64,000 bases of DNA, taken from the NCBI RefSeq assembly GCF_003711515.1, contig NW_021167080.1:4955255-5019254 (forward strand), in the 5' to 3' direction. The notes beneath the pieces are model-generated. The model saw only the letters and a list, made by a program, of their open reading frames with translations. It made no database searches and was not told the origin of the DNA. This DNA comes from Sodiomyces alkalinus F11 (taxonomy: Eukaryota; Ascomycota; Sordariomycetes; Glomerellales; Plectosphaerellaceae). Positions within the stretch are counted from its first letter, which is position 1. Every line of letters begins with the position of its first letter. Positions 1-12,400 of this stretch are shown here, one piece after another. Made by a program: the position numbers and the translations under genes.

Positions 1-3000
1 AGTGCGTTGAAACAACATTGTGGTCCGAATGAAGGCCCGGTGGTAGTGATGATGACCTGACCTGGCAGTCATTCGTATCGACAGCTTGCAAGGCGTAGAT
101 TGAGTAGCTCCGACGGCGGAGCTAGGTAACAGTGTGCCTGGAGCTGGGAGGAAGTGGAGATTTCGGCAAAAGGTGGCTCAGTTACGTACAACGACAACGA
201 ACGTTGTACGAGGGGATACATAAGGTACCCTTACCAATTCGTTGCGAAAACGAAGTACTTCGCAGTACGGCTACCTATGCAATGAACACTTCATACCTGT
301 ACAACGTACTTCGTGGGTCATGGTGATTGGACGCCAAATCGATGGGATACATCACATGAATTCCATGTCCGGAGACTCTCCGTCTCTGTCTCTTGACCGT
401 GTCCTCCGGGCCAAATTTCCACTGGTGGGTCAACTCGAGGAAACGTCATGGTTGGCCTGTACAGCGCCCAGTGCCCCGGGCTCGATTAGTGGGCACAGCC
501 CTAAATTCGGTGGCTTATAGGGCTTTAAGCTGGTTGCCCAGGCCGTTACGCCCTGCTGGCATTTTGGCACCAAACACGGGCCGGGTCGTGCGCCTTGGCG
601 TCCCGGACGTACACGGCGGAAACTGGGTCTCCCCTCGACATTTTTGGGAGCTCATGTGTCGTCTCTGTCGAAGAAAACACACAACAATTCCAATGGTATA
701 TGGATGACAATACCGACATGGCCTGTGCTGGTTAGGTACCCGGCGATCCTGACACGATGCTAATACCATGCGGAGAGCCTATCGGCCATATGCGAAATAT
801 CACATACGAAGAAGGAAAATCGGAGATTGAAAGGATTCGGAGCACGAAACAAAACAAATCAAGAAGCGAAGCCAATCAAAACAAAGAAAACAACTCAAAA
901 TAACAAACCGAGTGCTGCCCCGCGTCATCTTGACTCGATTGCGCCTCATGCTTCTTTCCAGACGTTGTCGCGTTGTTCCGTCCGTCAGACAGAAACAGTG
1001 CCACGAGGCTGTGCTTTGACGCCTGGAGTTCTGACCTGGATGATTCCTATGATGGACGCTGTTGAATCGCTAGGGATAAGTAGTACACTGGACCGTCGCG
1101 ATGTCTTCCAGGTTCTTAGTTTTCCGCTGTTCATCATGCTCACACGTAGACGGTTTTGGACCTCGTAACGGCCATGGTGAGCTTCACGAGTCGAAATCAT
1201 CCTCAAGAGTCCTCCAAATCGCGATGTGGTAAAACGGAGGAGGAATCTTGGCGTGACCTGGCCTCAGAGGCTGGGTGCTTTCTCGAGGAACGATTTCCAT
1301 GCGATAATTAGTGATAGCAACAGGGCTCCGTACGGTGCCTAAATTACGAAGTGGGCATTGCCAACACTCCCAAAACACATGGCCCGTCGCTGGGGGACAT
1401 CGATAAGAGTGGGTCCGTGGTCTCCGCCCACATCCCTGCGGAGACGTGGATCGGACTTTCTGCTGTGCCCCAAAATAGCATCAAAGCACAGGACTTCCCG
1501 ATTGAAGATCTCCCGTCATCAAACCCTTCTCGGCCCAGAGCCAATGACGCCAATATCATCGCATCGACTGGATTTATTTTCCCTGCCACTTGAGGATAGT
1601 CGCAGCAAAGCCGTGAGACCGTGCACATGGCCCGTGGTAAGGACCACCTTGACTTGACCGAGAACCCCAGCCCTGCTATTCCTGAATTGGCGTGCGATAG
1701 GCCCCGCGCTGTCCTTCTTTGTCCGTCTCATATCGGCATAGAGAGACAAAACGCATAGCGCAGTCTCCAGCTTTTGACGTGGCCCGACTTCTGTTGCCAA
1801 TCTGGGGTTACCAGCCATAATCAGGTGGCAGACAGTTTCAGATCTCGGGAACAATCAAAGGGCAATCAACCAAGTTTAAGGAATTCCAAGTGAGTACGTT
1901 GAAGGTCATGTGTGTGTGTGGGTGTGGGTGTATGTGTGCCAGTATGGCAGAGCGATGTCATAGGATAAGTGCTTCCCCGTAGCTTCATGGCACCCGCCTT
2001 GGGAACCATCGGAGGAAGCAAGGGGGTAAGGGAGAACAGTCGTCGGCTTGCACACCCGAATGCAGGTAGGCTTGTCGATCCTTGGCACTCGTTTCAACTG
2101 TTTTTGGTTTGCTTTGATGTCAGTTTGGGGTAGCATTCTGTTCGGTCTTCTTCCCGTCGAGAGTATGCGCTTGCTGATTCGTCTCTTTGTCCCCCAGGTA
2201 GCGAAAACGGCATCATGGAGCATGAACATATGCCGGATCCTACCACCTTCATTCCCTGCATATGTCACTCTGGTTGAACTGAAGAGCTCCTGTCCTTCTG
2301 TTGCAGCTTGAAATTACGGATACACACGATGCTGCCCTACGCATATGTCGTCTCCTTGCAGTAGCCCTGTGGTCCCGGCTATTGACCCTGGCTTGATGAC
2401 TGGTCCGTCTTCGGACCCTCCTTTTTTCTTCCTTGTCCTTGGGTGACCTTCCCTGCTCTCCCTAGGCAAGCATTCATTCCTACCTATTCCTCTGTTTTCC
2501 GATACCGTAAACTTCTAGTTCCGAAAACTTCCCAGACCTTACTTTGTGTGACACTTTATGCAATGAGGCAGACAAACATGGATCATACTTTCAGGTGCCG
2601 GCCGATGGACGGAGCTGGTCCCGGGTCAGCCCTGGTCCGGACTGTCATCTTTCGCTCTCCACCTCCTCCCTAAGAATAGCATCGTACCTAACCTGTAGGG
2701 CTCACGTCTGTGGTCACTTCATTTCCAGAAACATCCGGGGTAGGTCTCCACCGGGCTTAGTTAGTCCTGCATTCCGACTCGAAATGGAGGGCAGCCTTCA
2801 GTCTACCGGGACGGTCGTTTGTTGATATTAAATGTCCAGAACACACCGAGGAGACTTTTTGGGTCATCCTGCACATGATCGTCTAGAATATATCAATCTC
2901 CTCTCTCTCCCGTCGTCTAGTCGTCATCTGCTGATTATCGTCGCACGGTTTCCCTTGTATCAAAAATCTTCGACATCATCCGCCACTATATCTCCTCTTC

Positions 3001-3024
3001 ATCACCGATCCCGGCTGTAACATC
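1..3024. other. Gene-free left flank
   Basis: Only short open frames with no family resemblance and no splice-linked extension are present on either strand. The tract holds a 12-base palindrome (251-262), a GT-rich microsatellite (1909-1938) and, from about 2840 on, C/T-rich sequence that is probably the promoter and leader of the gene at 3025. I see no tRNA or rRNA in it. Confidence 0.5.
1909..1938. repeat. GT-rich microsatellite
   Basis: A run of TG dinucleotides followed by GGTGTGGGTGTATGTGTG, about 30 bases, in gene-free DNA. It is a simple sequence repeat with no visible coding role. Confidence 0.8.
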
Positions 3025-3744
3025 ATGTCTCCAACACTACTCGCACGCCAACCACACCATTTTATGGGACACGACATGAGCCCACGAGACATCGAAGAGT
3101 CCTCGCAAAGCCAGGATTCCGTTCTCGTGCTGGTCCCCTGTGCCGTCCTGGGCGCCCTCGCCGCCGTATCAGTCGGCGTAGGCCTATTCTTCGGCATCAA
3201 AGCCGAACGCGAGTTTCGCGAAGAGCGCAGACAAGAACCCCACCTCACTCGACGGGAGTTCCTCCGAAGGAGAAAAGCCTCCAAGTCGGGACCCCTGGAC
3301 GACGACGACCACATCGACTATCTCCAGCAGAGCTCCATGCTGCGCAAATCCCTAGGGGGCCGCTCGTCGCGCTCCGCGAGCCAGAGCTCTGCTTCCGTCC
3401 GCTACCATACCAGCCTTGACGGCCAACGCCCCGGCGATGGCTCCTGGCCGCCCACGCTGAGAACCAACTTTGGCGTCTTCGACGAGGCCGAATACAAGGA
3501 GCCACATCCGGGCACCGAGATCAAGATTCCCATGCCTCCCCCTTCTCCCCTCGACCCTTCCGACATCCCTCAGCCTGCGCCCTGGCCTTTCACTGCCGCT
3601 TCTACACCTCCCACCGCCCTGTATCCGACTATGCCGCCGCATCCTAACTCCGCTGGCCGGCCATACCATGGAGCATCCTCTTCCGCTTCCACATACAACA
3701 ACTACTCAATATTTCCCCAACCTACACATGGGGGCAACTGGTAA
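3025..3744 (+). CDS. Small single-pass membrane protein, function unknown
   Basis: A single-exon frame of 239 residues starts at the first ATG after a C/T-rich leader. Residues about 33-58 form one strong hydrophobic segment rich in Val, Ala, Leu and Gly (LVPCAVLGALAAVSVGVGLFF). It is followed at once by a very basic and acidic patch (KAEREFREERRQE, then RRREF-type residues), which by the positive-inside rule suggests a cytosolic C-terminal side. The rest is low-complexity: an Arg/Ser-rich part (about 110-125), then a Pro-rich tail ending near Asn-Tyr-Asn-Asn-Tyr. There is no cleavable signal peptide before the membrane segment. I do not recognise the family. The pattern of short N-terminus, one helix and disordered tail is common among fungal orphan membrane proteins. 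Codon usage is C-ending as in neighbouring genes, which supports it being real. Confidence 0.65.
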   Translation: MSPTLLARQPHHFMGHDMSPRDIEESSQSQDSVLVLVPCAVLGALAAVSVGVGLFFGIKAEREFREERRQEPHLTRREFLRRRKASKSGPLDDDDHIDYLQQSSMLRKSLGGRSSRSASQSSASVRYHTSLDGQRPGDGSWPPTLRTNFGVFDEAEYKEPHPGTEIKIPMPPPSPLDPSDIPQPAPWPFTAASTPPTALYPTMPPHPNSAGRPYHGASSSASTYNNYSIFPQPTHGGNW

Positions 3745-5081
3745 AACATTACCAAGGCAAACCAAGAGCTACGAGCCCGCCTCGTACATTTCTCTATTAG
3801 TTCACTTTTCTTTTGTCCATTTGCATTACAGCGGGCGTTTGGGATTTTTAGGATAGTATTTGCCTTTACGGAGGTAAACCGACTTTGGCGTGGTGTTTTG
3901 GGGCATGTGTTTTCTCACTGCAAAAAGGTCTGTCTCCCCCTTTGTAACCCTTTTTTTTCCCCGTCTCTTTTGTCATTTTACTTTTCAACCATGATACCCC
4001 CAAACAATACTCAGTACAGGATGAAGTAGGCCTATCGAGGAAATAAAAATGAAATTTCCATGTCCATATTTAGACTGGTGAGAACATTGTGTCGGCTTGC
4101 AGAGTTGTCTGATGATCTGTGAAAAAGCGTTCCAGCGACCCGGATTAGGTAATATCTCAATTGATATCACACTCACGTGATTTCGGACTTTCCCAATATG
4201 GCGGAAGCTAGGTATTTCTTGCGAAGTACAAACTTTGCCACCTAAGTCGAGGTTTAGTAATAATTTCTCGACCGAGTACGGAATACGATCTACCGGAGCA
4301 CCTTATCCACGCAGGCACGGGGCAGGCATCCATCGTAAGATTTCTCTCACTTTCCAACCTGACGCCTGAATATCGCAATCGCTCAACTCTTCCGTTTTTA
4401 GGTGGCTTTTAAGACACCTTCAAACCGACGACGATCTCGCTGATCTGAGGACTTGTGCAAGCTTTCTTCAGACGCCTTCACTGGTTCAGAAATCGGTCGC
4501 TTGGATGGTTGGATTGCAATAACGACACGCTTTCTCACAACCCATCACCTTCCCTTTTTTCTCTTTCTTTTTCCTTGGCCATCGACTTGGACTCGATTTC
4601 CATCAATTCCTGGTGATTTGGTGAGAGAGAGACTGCCTGTCGAAGGTCGGGAAATGTTTACTCACGGTTACTTGCCATAGGGATCCAGCAGGGTGCCGCT
4701 GTCACTGCCGACGGCGCAGGGGCGCAAAGCTATCTCCAGCTTCGGATCTCTTTACTCATACTAGTCACACGCCAGCAGCGAACCGCCGGTTGCATACAGT
4801 CTCGATAACCCTTGCATTCCCGTCTTTTTCGTCGTGACCAACCTGGCCCTCGAGGGCCGGTCAAAGAAACAGCCGCCAAGGTGCATTCGCCGCTCTTTGT
4901 CCGACTTTCCACCAAGAACATCTGGGAACGATCTGTCTCCCCTAGTAGGAATTCTAAAGTATTTAGGGCAGTTGTCAACAAGCGAGAGGAGCTCCGCCGA
5001 AGGAGGAAGGAAGCCAAACGCCGTAGGAAGGTGTTTGATCCAGACAACAGCATCTACACGGCGAAACCCTACAAGCCGAAG
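3745..5081. other. Intergenic region and TFIIB leader
   Basis: From 3745 to about 4400 the sequence is A/T-richer and holds nothing I can name. From about 4530 to 4640 it becomes C/T-rich (TTTTTTCTCTTTCTTTTTCC), typical of a fungal core promoter or 5' leader. The open frame of TFIIB runs upstream to about 4812 without an ATG, so part of 4812-5081 may be coding if a small 5' exon exists. Confidence 0.45.
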
Positions 5082-6140
5082 ATGTTGCCACCGAATGGAG
5101 GACCGGTTCTAGATGACCGCGGCAATCCACTGCCCGACTTCAAGCAAGACCTCAACGTAATCGTCGAATGTCCCGACTGCCGCGAACAGCCCCCCAACCT
5201 CGTGGAGGAGTTTTCCTCCGGTGACATGGTTTGCGGCTCGTGCGGTCTCGTCGTCGGCGAACGCATCATCGATACTCGCTCTGAGTGGCGCACCTTCGCT
5301 AATGACGACCAAGGCAACGACGACCCTTCTCGTGTCGGTGACGCCGGGAATCCCCTGCTGGACGGTGCCCAGCTCGAGACGAGCATCGCGTTCTCCGAGG
5401 GAAGAGACCACAAGAACCTTGCGCGGATCCAGAACAAGTCGCAAACCGACAAGAACACCAAGGCCATCAGCCAAGCGTTCCGGGACATCAGCGCCTTCTG
5501 CGACAGTATCAATTTGGGAAAGAACGTGGCCGACGGCGCGAAGCACATCTTCAAGCTGTGCCATGACAACGGCTTCATGAAAGGAAAGCCTCAGGACGTC
5601 CTGATTGCGGGGTGCATCTTCATCGCCTGCCGCCAGGCGGGTGTAGGTCGTACGTTCCGCGAGATCTTTCAGGTCACCAACGTCAGCAAGAAGGAAATCG
5701 GCCGCGTCTTCAAACAGCTCGAGGCGTTCCTTCAGAAGGTGAAGGAGCAGAACCCCGGCGGTAACGTCATCCAAGACCTCAGCGGGTACAAGTCGTCGAC
5801 GTCCACCAACGCGGAAGACCTGTGTACCCGCTTCACGTCACAACTCGCCTTCCGCAACTCGCAGAAGATTGAGAACATTTCTCGCGCTCTGGCCCGGAAG
5901 ACGACCAGCGTGTCCGAGTTGGCTGGTCGCTCTCCGCTTTCGGTGGCGGCCGCCTGCATCTACATGGCGTCGAATCTGATGGGCGAGCCCAAGACGTCGA
6001 AGGACATTGCTGGTGTTGCTGGTGTCAGTGACGGCACTATCAAGACGGCGTACAAGTTTCTGTATCACGCCCGAGAGCGGCTGATTGAGAAGGAATGGGG
6101 CGCTACCCAGACAGCGATCGATGGTCTTCCAGCGAACTAG
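5082..6140 (+). CDS. SUA7: Transcription initiation factor IIB (TFIIB)
   Basis: TFIIB bridges TBP-bound promoter DNA and RNA polymerase II and sets the transcription start. From the first in-frame ATG the product is 352 residues, against about 345 for yeast Sua7. An N-terminal zinc ribbon has Cys30, Cys33, Cys51 and Cys54, followed by the strongly conserved B-reader stretch (RIIDTRSEWRTF, about 61-72) and FANDDQGNDDPSRVG. Two cyclin-like repeats follow, at about 125-215 (TKAISQAFRDISAFCDSI..., GKPQDVLIAGCIFIACRQ) and about 240-335 (SPLSVAAACIYMASNL). The frame stays open upstream to 4812 but has no ATG there. Residues just before this Met (TAKPYKPK) look like plausible TFIIB N-terminal sequence, so the true start may be a short upstream exon spliced near 4970 or 5050. 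The family assignment is secure; the exact N-terminus is not. Confidence 0.93.
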   Translation: MLPPNGGPVLDDRGNPLPDFKQDLNVIVECPDCREQPPNLVEEFSSGDMVCGSCGLVVGERIIDTRSEWRTFANDDQGNDDPSRVGDAGNPLLDGAQLETSIAFSEGRDHKNLARIQNKSQTDKNTKAISQAFRDISAFCDSINLGKNVADGAKHIFKLCHDNGFMKGKPQDVLIAGCIFIACRQAGVGRTFREIFQVTNVSKKEIGRVFKQLEAFLQKVKEQNPGGNVIQDLSGYKSSTSTNAEDLCTRFTSQLAFRNSQKIENISRALARKTTSVSELAGRSPLSVAAACIYMASNLMGEPKTSKDIAGVAGVSDGTIKTAYKFLYHARERLIEKEWGATQTAIDGLPAN

Positions 6141-7544
6141 AAGTCCGCCGGTCCTGTCCGTTTGCAGGGACAAGCTGTCCCCGTTCCGATGCCGCCGCCC
6201 ACGGCTGTTGTTGTTGTTGTTGTTGCAGGACAGGGCGTTGCCAAGCAGGACGGGAACGAAGCAAAAGAAGCCTCAGATCTTCCCAAGAAGCTGGCGAAGC
6301 GAACCGAGCAAATTGAATACACTGGGCACACGGAGCAAATGGACCAGAAGGAACAGCCTGAGGCGAGGCTGTTTGTCTCGGACTATATACCTTTCGAGGC
6401 TACGGCTGTTCCCACAGCATGAGGAAACTTGTGCTTTCGAGATGGTTTTTCTGTCTGTCATCAGGGAACCACGACACTGGAAAGTGTCTTTTGGGGAAAC
6501 GTGTTTACAATTTTGCATTGGTCGTAGGGCAAACTTTGCCCAGTACAGGTCCAGATTGGATCGGGAGGGGAGACCGCAGATGCACGAGGGATTGGCGGTC
6601 TTTCGATGGTCCTACTGCCGTCTGCTCCTGGAAGATGAGAGCATTAATTCCGTTTTTATTTTGATTTTCGGTCTTCAGACCCGCGGGAAGAGGAGATGCG
6701 GCTTCGGTCACGTTGCAGGTTTTGCCCCGGACAGCTGGGCAGCGGGCTAGGTATAGACCAACCTCACTGGGAGGAGTCTATTTATGGCGATGTTAGGTCT
6801 AGAGAAAGCATTCTTTATCCTCCCTGATGATGGCTCCCTTGCCGGTAGCGGTTACCTTTGTCTAAGCGACAATGCGTGCTGCTTACCAGAGTGGCTTTTA
6901 TATATATAAAAAGGTGTTGGCTCTGGGACCGCATCATTTAGGATCTAAGTTGGGTGTTGCTGCTTGCATGCGATGACAATGATAGGGAGGCTTTTTTTCT
7001 TTCGTTCTTTTTCTTTAAAAAAATCATTTGGAATGTGTTGAATGTTCGGTATCGATGTCTTCTGTGATATACAAATCCAACCTGGCCTCCAGTCCATTAG
7101 CCAGCGAGCACCTTCATATGAATTGAAAATGCTTCTCCTCCTGGGTAGCAACTAGAAAGATCCCACTTGTAGACACAACAAAATTCAGACAAACCCCATA
7201 GCTCGTCAACCAGTTCTCTTTTGCTGGCAAGTCCACATCGAGGAGTCGGGTACCTCGAGGTTGATGCGGAGGTCATCGAATGGTCACGTGAGGCCCATAA
7301 AACTGTCTACGTAAACCCAATAACGGGAGCGGATTGACATTTGATGATCCCTGATTAATAACTGGCAACCGTGAATCGCGACCAGGTGCCATCACGAGTC
7401 CGTTTCCATATAGGAATTACTGCACGTTGATGCCCATTCGAATTCGCCTGGGACCATCGAATTTCCAACTCTCTTTGCTCTTGACAAAACAACACCCCCT
7501 ATTCACTTCCTTCATAGGGACCAGGGCCTGCAAAAAGGAGGAGC
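6141..7544. other. TFIIB 3' region and RSC7 promoter
   Basis: The first part is probably TFIIB 3' UTR and includes a short TTG repeat (6205-6225). A TATATATAAAA run lies at about 6900-6910. No protein or RNA gene can be supported here; frames crossing the TFIIB stop are continuations in other phases. Confidence 0.45.
6205..6225. repeat. TTG trinucleotide repeat
   Basis: About six perfect TTG units directly after the TFIIB stop codon, in the likely 3' UTR. Confidence 0.8.
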
Positions 7545-7846
7545 ATGGGGCGTCGTTCAGGGCGTGCAGCTGCCAAACGCGCATCGGCTGCTCTACGTAA
7601 GTTGTCTACAGTTTGACCTTCCTTGCCTTGCTTGAGCTTGAACTTTCCCACATATGCACATGCCTTTGACTTACAAACGAAATACAGAGAGCACGCCTCG
7701 CAATCTCGACGAAGATGAGCCCATGCCAGACGTACCGAGTTCTGAAGTGGACACAAAACCCGACCCTGATGACGAACACAAACATGAAGAATCCGACGGT
7801 GATGTGGATGCCAATGAGGAAGCCGGAGCTGAAGCTGAAGGTGAAG

Positions 7847-7879
<33 letters not shown>

Positions 7880-9433
7880 AAAACGAAGGCGAAGGCGAAG
7901 AGGGCGGCGACAAGGACGGAGATGACAACGCCGAGCCAGAACTCGACACAGAACCATCCGTGAAGGAGCCCACGCCGCCTCCCGTCCCCGTGATCCGTCG
8001 CAAGCGGCTGGGACGACCGCCCAAAAACCGCCCGCCCGACTGGGACAATATGATCACGGTACCCGCATCCGAAGCCGATACGCCGCGCCGCCGAGGCCGC
8101 GGAGGCTGGCGAGGCCGCGGTGGCCGCAAGCCCGGCCCCGGCCACACGCCGCTCAAGCTGCGTCAGGCTATCGACAAGGAGGGCACCGAGGTGGACATTG
8201 CCAACGACGAGTGCGTCCTCCCCGAAGACCCGGAGGGCGAGACCAAGGTGGACAAGGACGGTCATCTCCAGGACGGCCGCGACTACCGCTGCCGCACGTT
8301 CACGGTCCTGGGCCGCGGCGAGCGGCTGTACATGCTCTCCACGGAGCCCGCCCGCTGCGTCGGGTTCCGCGACTCGTACCTCTTCTTCACCAAGCACCTC
8401 AAGTTGCACAAGATCATCGTGGGCGACGACGAGAAGCGCGACATGATCGAGCGGGACATCATCCCGCACTCGTACAAGGGCCGGTCTATAGGGATCGTCA
8501 CGGCCCGGTCCGTGTTTCGCGAGTTCGGCGCCCGCATCATCGTCGGCGGGCGCCGCATCGTCGACGACTACCGCGTCGCCGACGCCCGGGCCGAGGGCGC
8601 GGTCGAGGGCGAGCTCGCGGATCCCGCCGACGTGTTGAACCCGAACGAACCCTACAACAAGAACCAGTACGTGGCCTGGCACGGCGCCAGCGCTGTGTAC
8701 CACCAACAGGTTCCTGCGGTCCCCGATTCCTTTTCCGGCAAGATTGAGGTTAAGAAGCGCAAAGTGAACGTCACGAATGTCAACTGGATGCTTGAGCATG
8801 CGCGGGAGGCGAGGTATGTCCAGAAGAAGAACCTGAACCCAGTCTGCCCCTTTTTTTTTCTTTTCTTTTTTTGTGAGGTTGCGTCGAACAGAAAGACAAA
8901 AGGCGAAGAAGGAGCGCGGGAACGGCATGATCAGTACCTAACGAAGCGAAAATAGCAACTTTAACAGCGCCATCAACGCCATTCGCAGACTGAACAACGA
9001 GAAGGGCGTCTACGACATCCACACAAATACGATGCAATTACCAGCCATCATGCAGCCTACGCACACGCGCATAGAGGAACTCACGCCCGAGGAAGCGCAA
9101 AAACTGCCCCCCTCGTCTACGTTCCCCAAGGTAGATCCCAAGCTCTCGTCCAAGGTGCAGATCCTCGACGTTTACTACGAGCCGGCACCCCCCGGGGTTT
9201 CGCCGCTTGTGCACACCCGCAACGGCGGCCACGCGCCGGACTTCCTCGAGCCGTTCCACGGTCTGGGGGCCGTCTCGGACGAGATCAAGGACCTGCTCCC
9301 GCCCGAGTGCCGCGAGGCCTTTGACGAAACGCTGGCCAAGGAGAACGAGTGGAAGTCTCGTTGGGGAAACGAGGCAGACGTGTGTTCACGAGGCGTCCCG
9401 ATTATTGACCGCGCTATTGTCCCGTTCCGGTAG
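7545..9433 (+). CDS. RSC7: Rsc7/Swp82-family chromatin remodelling subunit
   Basis: This is a subunit of RSC/SWI-SNF type nucleosome remodellers (Rsc7/Npl6 and Swp82 family). Exons: 7545-7596, 7688-8813, 8956-9433 (551 residues). The joins keep frame and have GTAAGT...ATACAG and GTATGT...CTAAC...AATAG signals. The N-terminus is basic (GRRSGRAAAKR). A long acidic stretch follows, with an Glu-Gly repeat encoded by GGTGAG units. An AT-hook-like motif (KRLGRPPKNRP) and an RGG-like patch (RRRGRGGWRGRGGRK) come next. The conserved family domain starts with DYRCRTFTVLGRGERLYML and STEPARCVGFRDSYLFF and continues through HSYKGRSIGIVTARSVFREFG. The C-terminal exon carries the usual NAIRRLNNEKGVYDIHTNT segment. 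AT-hook and RGG suggest DNA or RNA contact (inference). The second intron is T-rich, about 142 bases. Confidence 0.88.
7839..7881 (+). repeat. GGTGAG hexanucleotide repeat inside RSC7
   Basis: About six near-perfect GGTGAG units encode alternating Glu-Gly in the acidic part of the Rsc7-like protein. Because the unit is six bases, unit gain or loss keeps the reading frame. Confidence 0.85.
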
Positions 9434-12400
9434 GGACGACGGGATAACTTGCGTATATGATCGTTCGTGGCGCAGATTCCGCTCTCCAACGAGCTTCTTT
9501 TCTTCTTCTTCTTTTTCTTTTTGCTTTTCTTCTTTCTTTTCTTTCTTTCTTCCCCACTGCGTAGATGCTATGAAGGAAATGGCGTGCAGAAAAATAGGTA
9601 CGGCGTTTTGCTTGCTTGCCCTTGGGGAAAACGTTGGGCTTGGCGTTTGGTGGGGGGGGAAACAAGGTATAGGTATTACTTTGGTTCGTCACGGTGTTCC
9701 ATCGGGAGGTGGAGGGGTTCGCCGACTACGCACGAGAGGGAGGGATTATTTTTTTCAGTTCACGCGATAGTTGAGTGAATTGGCGGTGACGGCGCCGCAG
9801 TGGGAGGACAGGAATAAGGTGTGAGATTGGGCATCAGAGGACGATCACATGTGCTTTTACTTTACAGCTCAAGGTACATTAACTACCTCACCCTTATGTG
9901 CAGGCTTACAGGAGGGGTAATTACGGAGTACGGAGGGGATGGCTGTTGGTTGTGAGGCATAATCGAGATATTTTTCTTCGCCGTTCGTTTCATGGAGGGG
10001 AGGTAGCTAATAAGGTAGCGAGCGGTTGGTTGTCCGGTCGGATTTTCTGTTCATCTGACCTTCTATTTTCTTTTTCTTATTGTCGCCGGTACCAGCGTTC
10101 GTAAGAACATCGGCCGTGACGAGGAGTAAGACTCGTAGGGAGACACGACACGGCAAAGCGCCACGTCGGAATATAGGTAATTTAAATTGGTCGGCTGTCG
10201 TCGGATTTTTGCTTCAGGGAATTGCTGATTGTGGCTTGCATCGTCTCTCCGCAACCTTGGCTTACTAAGGCGTTTACATCACTTTGCATGCGGAGAATCA
10301 CAGTCATCTGGAACTCAGATCATGACTGTACACGTATACTCCGTACTGAGTCCATGCATGCATGCATTGAGAGGCGGGGGGTTGAATGGGGAGAAAGAAG
10401 ATGGGGCGAGGAAAGGGAGGGGGTTGGTTGTTTGCGAGAAGGAGATAACCACTAAGAGTAGGAAACCAAAATTGTTCTTCCCGTTTTTGAATCCGCATCT
10501 CGGAGCAAGATCATGAGATGAGGGAGGTGAAGCTCCGCGGGCCGTCCTAGGAACACGGAAGGGAACCGAAATGATGATAGTTACGGACTGCGGGATGTAC
10601 GAAATATATTGGATAATTCCGTGTTCGTGTTCTTGGAATGAGATGGTACCAGGTACCCCTTCGAGATCTCGTCCAGATGAAAGAAGAAAGAACTTGGGAA
10701 TCCCAAAAGACTCGTATGCAATGCAAACTACAAGTGTCACCCTCTGGTTGAACTATTTGACCGACTTCAAGTGGCTAAAGTGATCCCCCCCCCCCGCGTC
10801 ACTCTGGTTTCCCCGGAGAGGCATTTACGAGGCACCAGGTAGGACGATTTCCCTTCAGGTGAGCGTCTCGGCGCTGCGCGTGCACCGCAGTAGACATCCA
10901 TCCCCCTCCCAATAGGAGAGGTCACAATTTAGCAGGCTGCAGAGCGGTTTGCCGCCACGTCCCTGTTTCGGGTGCATCTGAACGTACGGAGTAGGTTCGT
11001 TGTACGTGGCTCGTCTGGGAACACGCTGCGTGAAGGTACTGCTCCGTAATTAGTTGTTCGAAGATCCCGTAACCCCGTAATAAATAAAAAGCACTAAGAC
11101 TAAATATGTCCACCCTTGAGATCGATAATCTGGTTGTTTTGCGTGACGAATGATGGCCCACGTCTACAGAGATGGCGCTGTATGTAATTATGTGACAAAC
11201 CTGGAAACTTGAGGTCAAAGCCACAGATGTCAGATGATGGGACACCACACATCATAAAGTACTGCGTAATAATTTACGCAAAACTGCGATTCAGCAAGAG
11301 GGAGTGCATCTCAATCGTGGAGGTGCCCATTGAGGACACTGTAGACAATGTGTGGATGTGAATTTGGCCCGATTGATTGGAGTGTAATTACGGGGTAGAT
11401 TGGGAATCGAGGGAGCCCCCCCAAATACCTGCACCGTAAGTGGTCAACTGTCCGTAACTGGACAATGTACTCCGTACCTAGCTCTGCGCCAACTTTGCCC
11501 AGTTGCTACGAGTTCCTACGTTGTATGTACTGTACCTACCTATGTAATTGAAGTACATATTGCCGGGATTTGCCCGAACCCCTTCATTCGTCCCCTTCTC
11601 CTAGACAGTTTAATCCCGTTCCAAGTAGAAAGCATCCAATTTCGCCACGACAGACCGGTTTTCAACGACCAGGAGGCATTCTTTGCTTCCAAACGATACC
11701 ATCGGGTTGGGCTGTCAAGTCGACGACGCCCCTCATCGGCCCACCCGTCAGATCCATTGTGTGCTAGTGTTGCGGTGAGGGATATTTCAACACATGCAGC
11801 ATGAGTGGGTTTGGCCATCGTGTTCTCGGGTGTTCCTGAGCGGCGGTTACAACCATCCGTCTCTAGGAAGCACCAACAACACAACTAAGAACGGCCATTG
11901 AATAATAGCCAGCCATCAGAAGACCAATCGTCATATACTACCTTATTATACGGATAGATTTGTATTTCCGGACTACCGAGTAAGGTACGTAACAACGTAC
12001 GTACCTATGGTTTCCGTTTCCTACATAACCGCGCTCATTCCCGGTAGACTTGGACCCTTGTGGGTCAGGCCGTTCTTTGATTGGGCTTGATCCACGTCTT
12101 AACCTTCCATGGTGCGTGCAGAAATGCACAGATTCTTTCCCTCCCCCCACCCCCCCCCCCCTTTTCCCCTTTTTTTGCCATGGGAAAGCTTGGCATGGTA
12201 TCCGGGTAACATACATAGGACCGAACTCTTCTCCCGAATCACCGTTTCTCGGCTCCCAAATTTCAAGGTCACGAGACGAAGAATCTAATCTATTCATAGC
12301 TTTGCCGGGGCCAATGCTTTTGCGGAGTGAAAACGGCGCGAAAAACACCAAGCGCTCTCCCCCTAGGCAGCCATCTCGCCTCTACCGTTGTATACAACGT

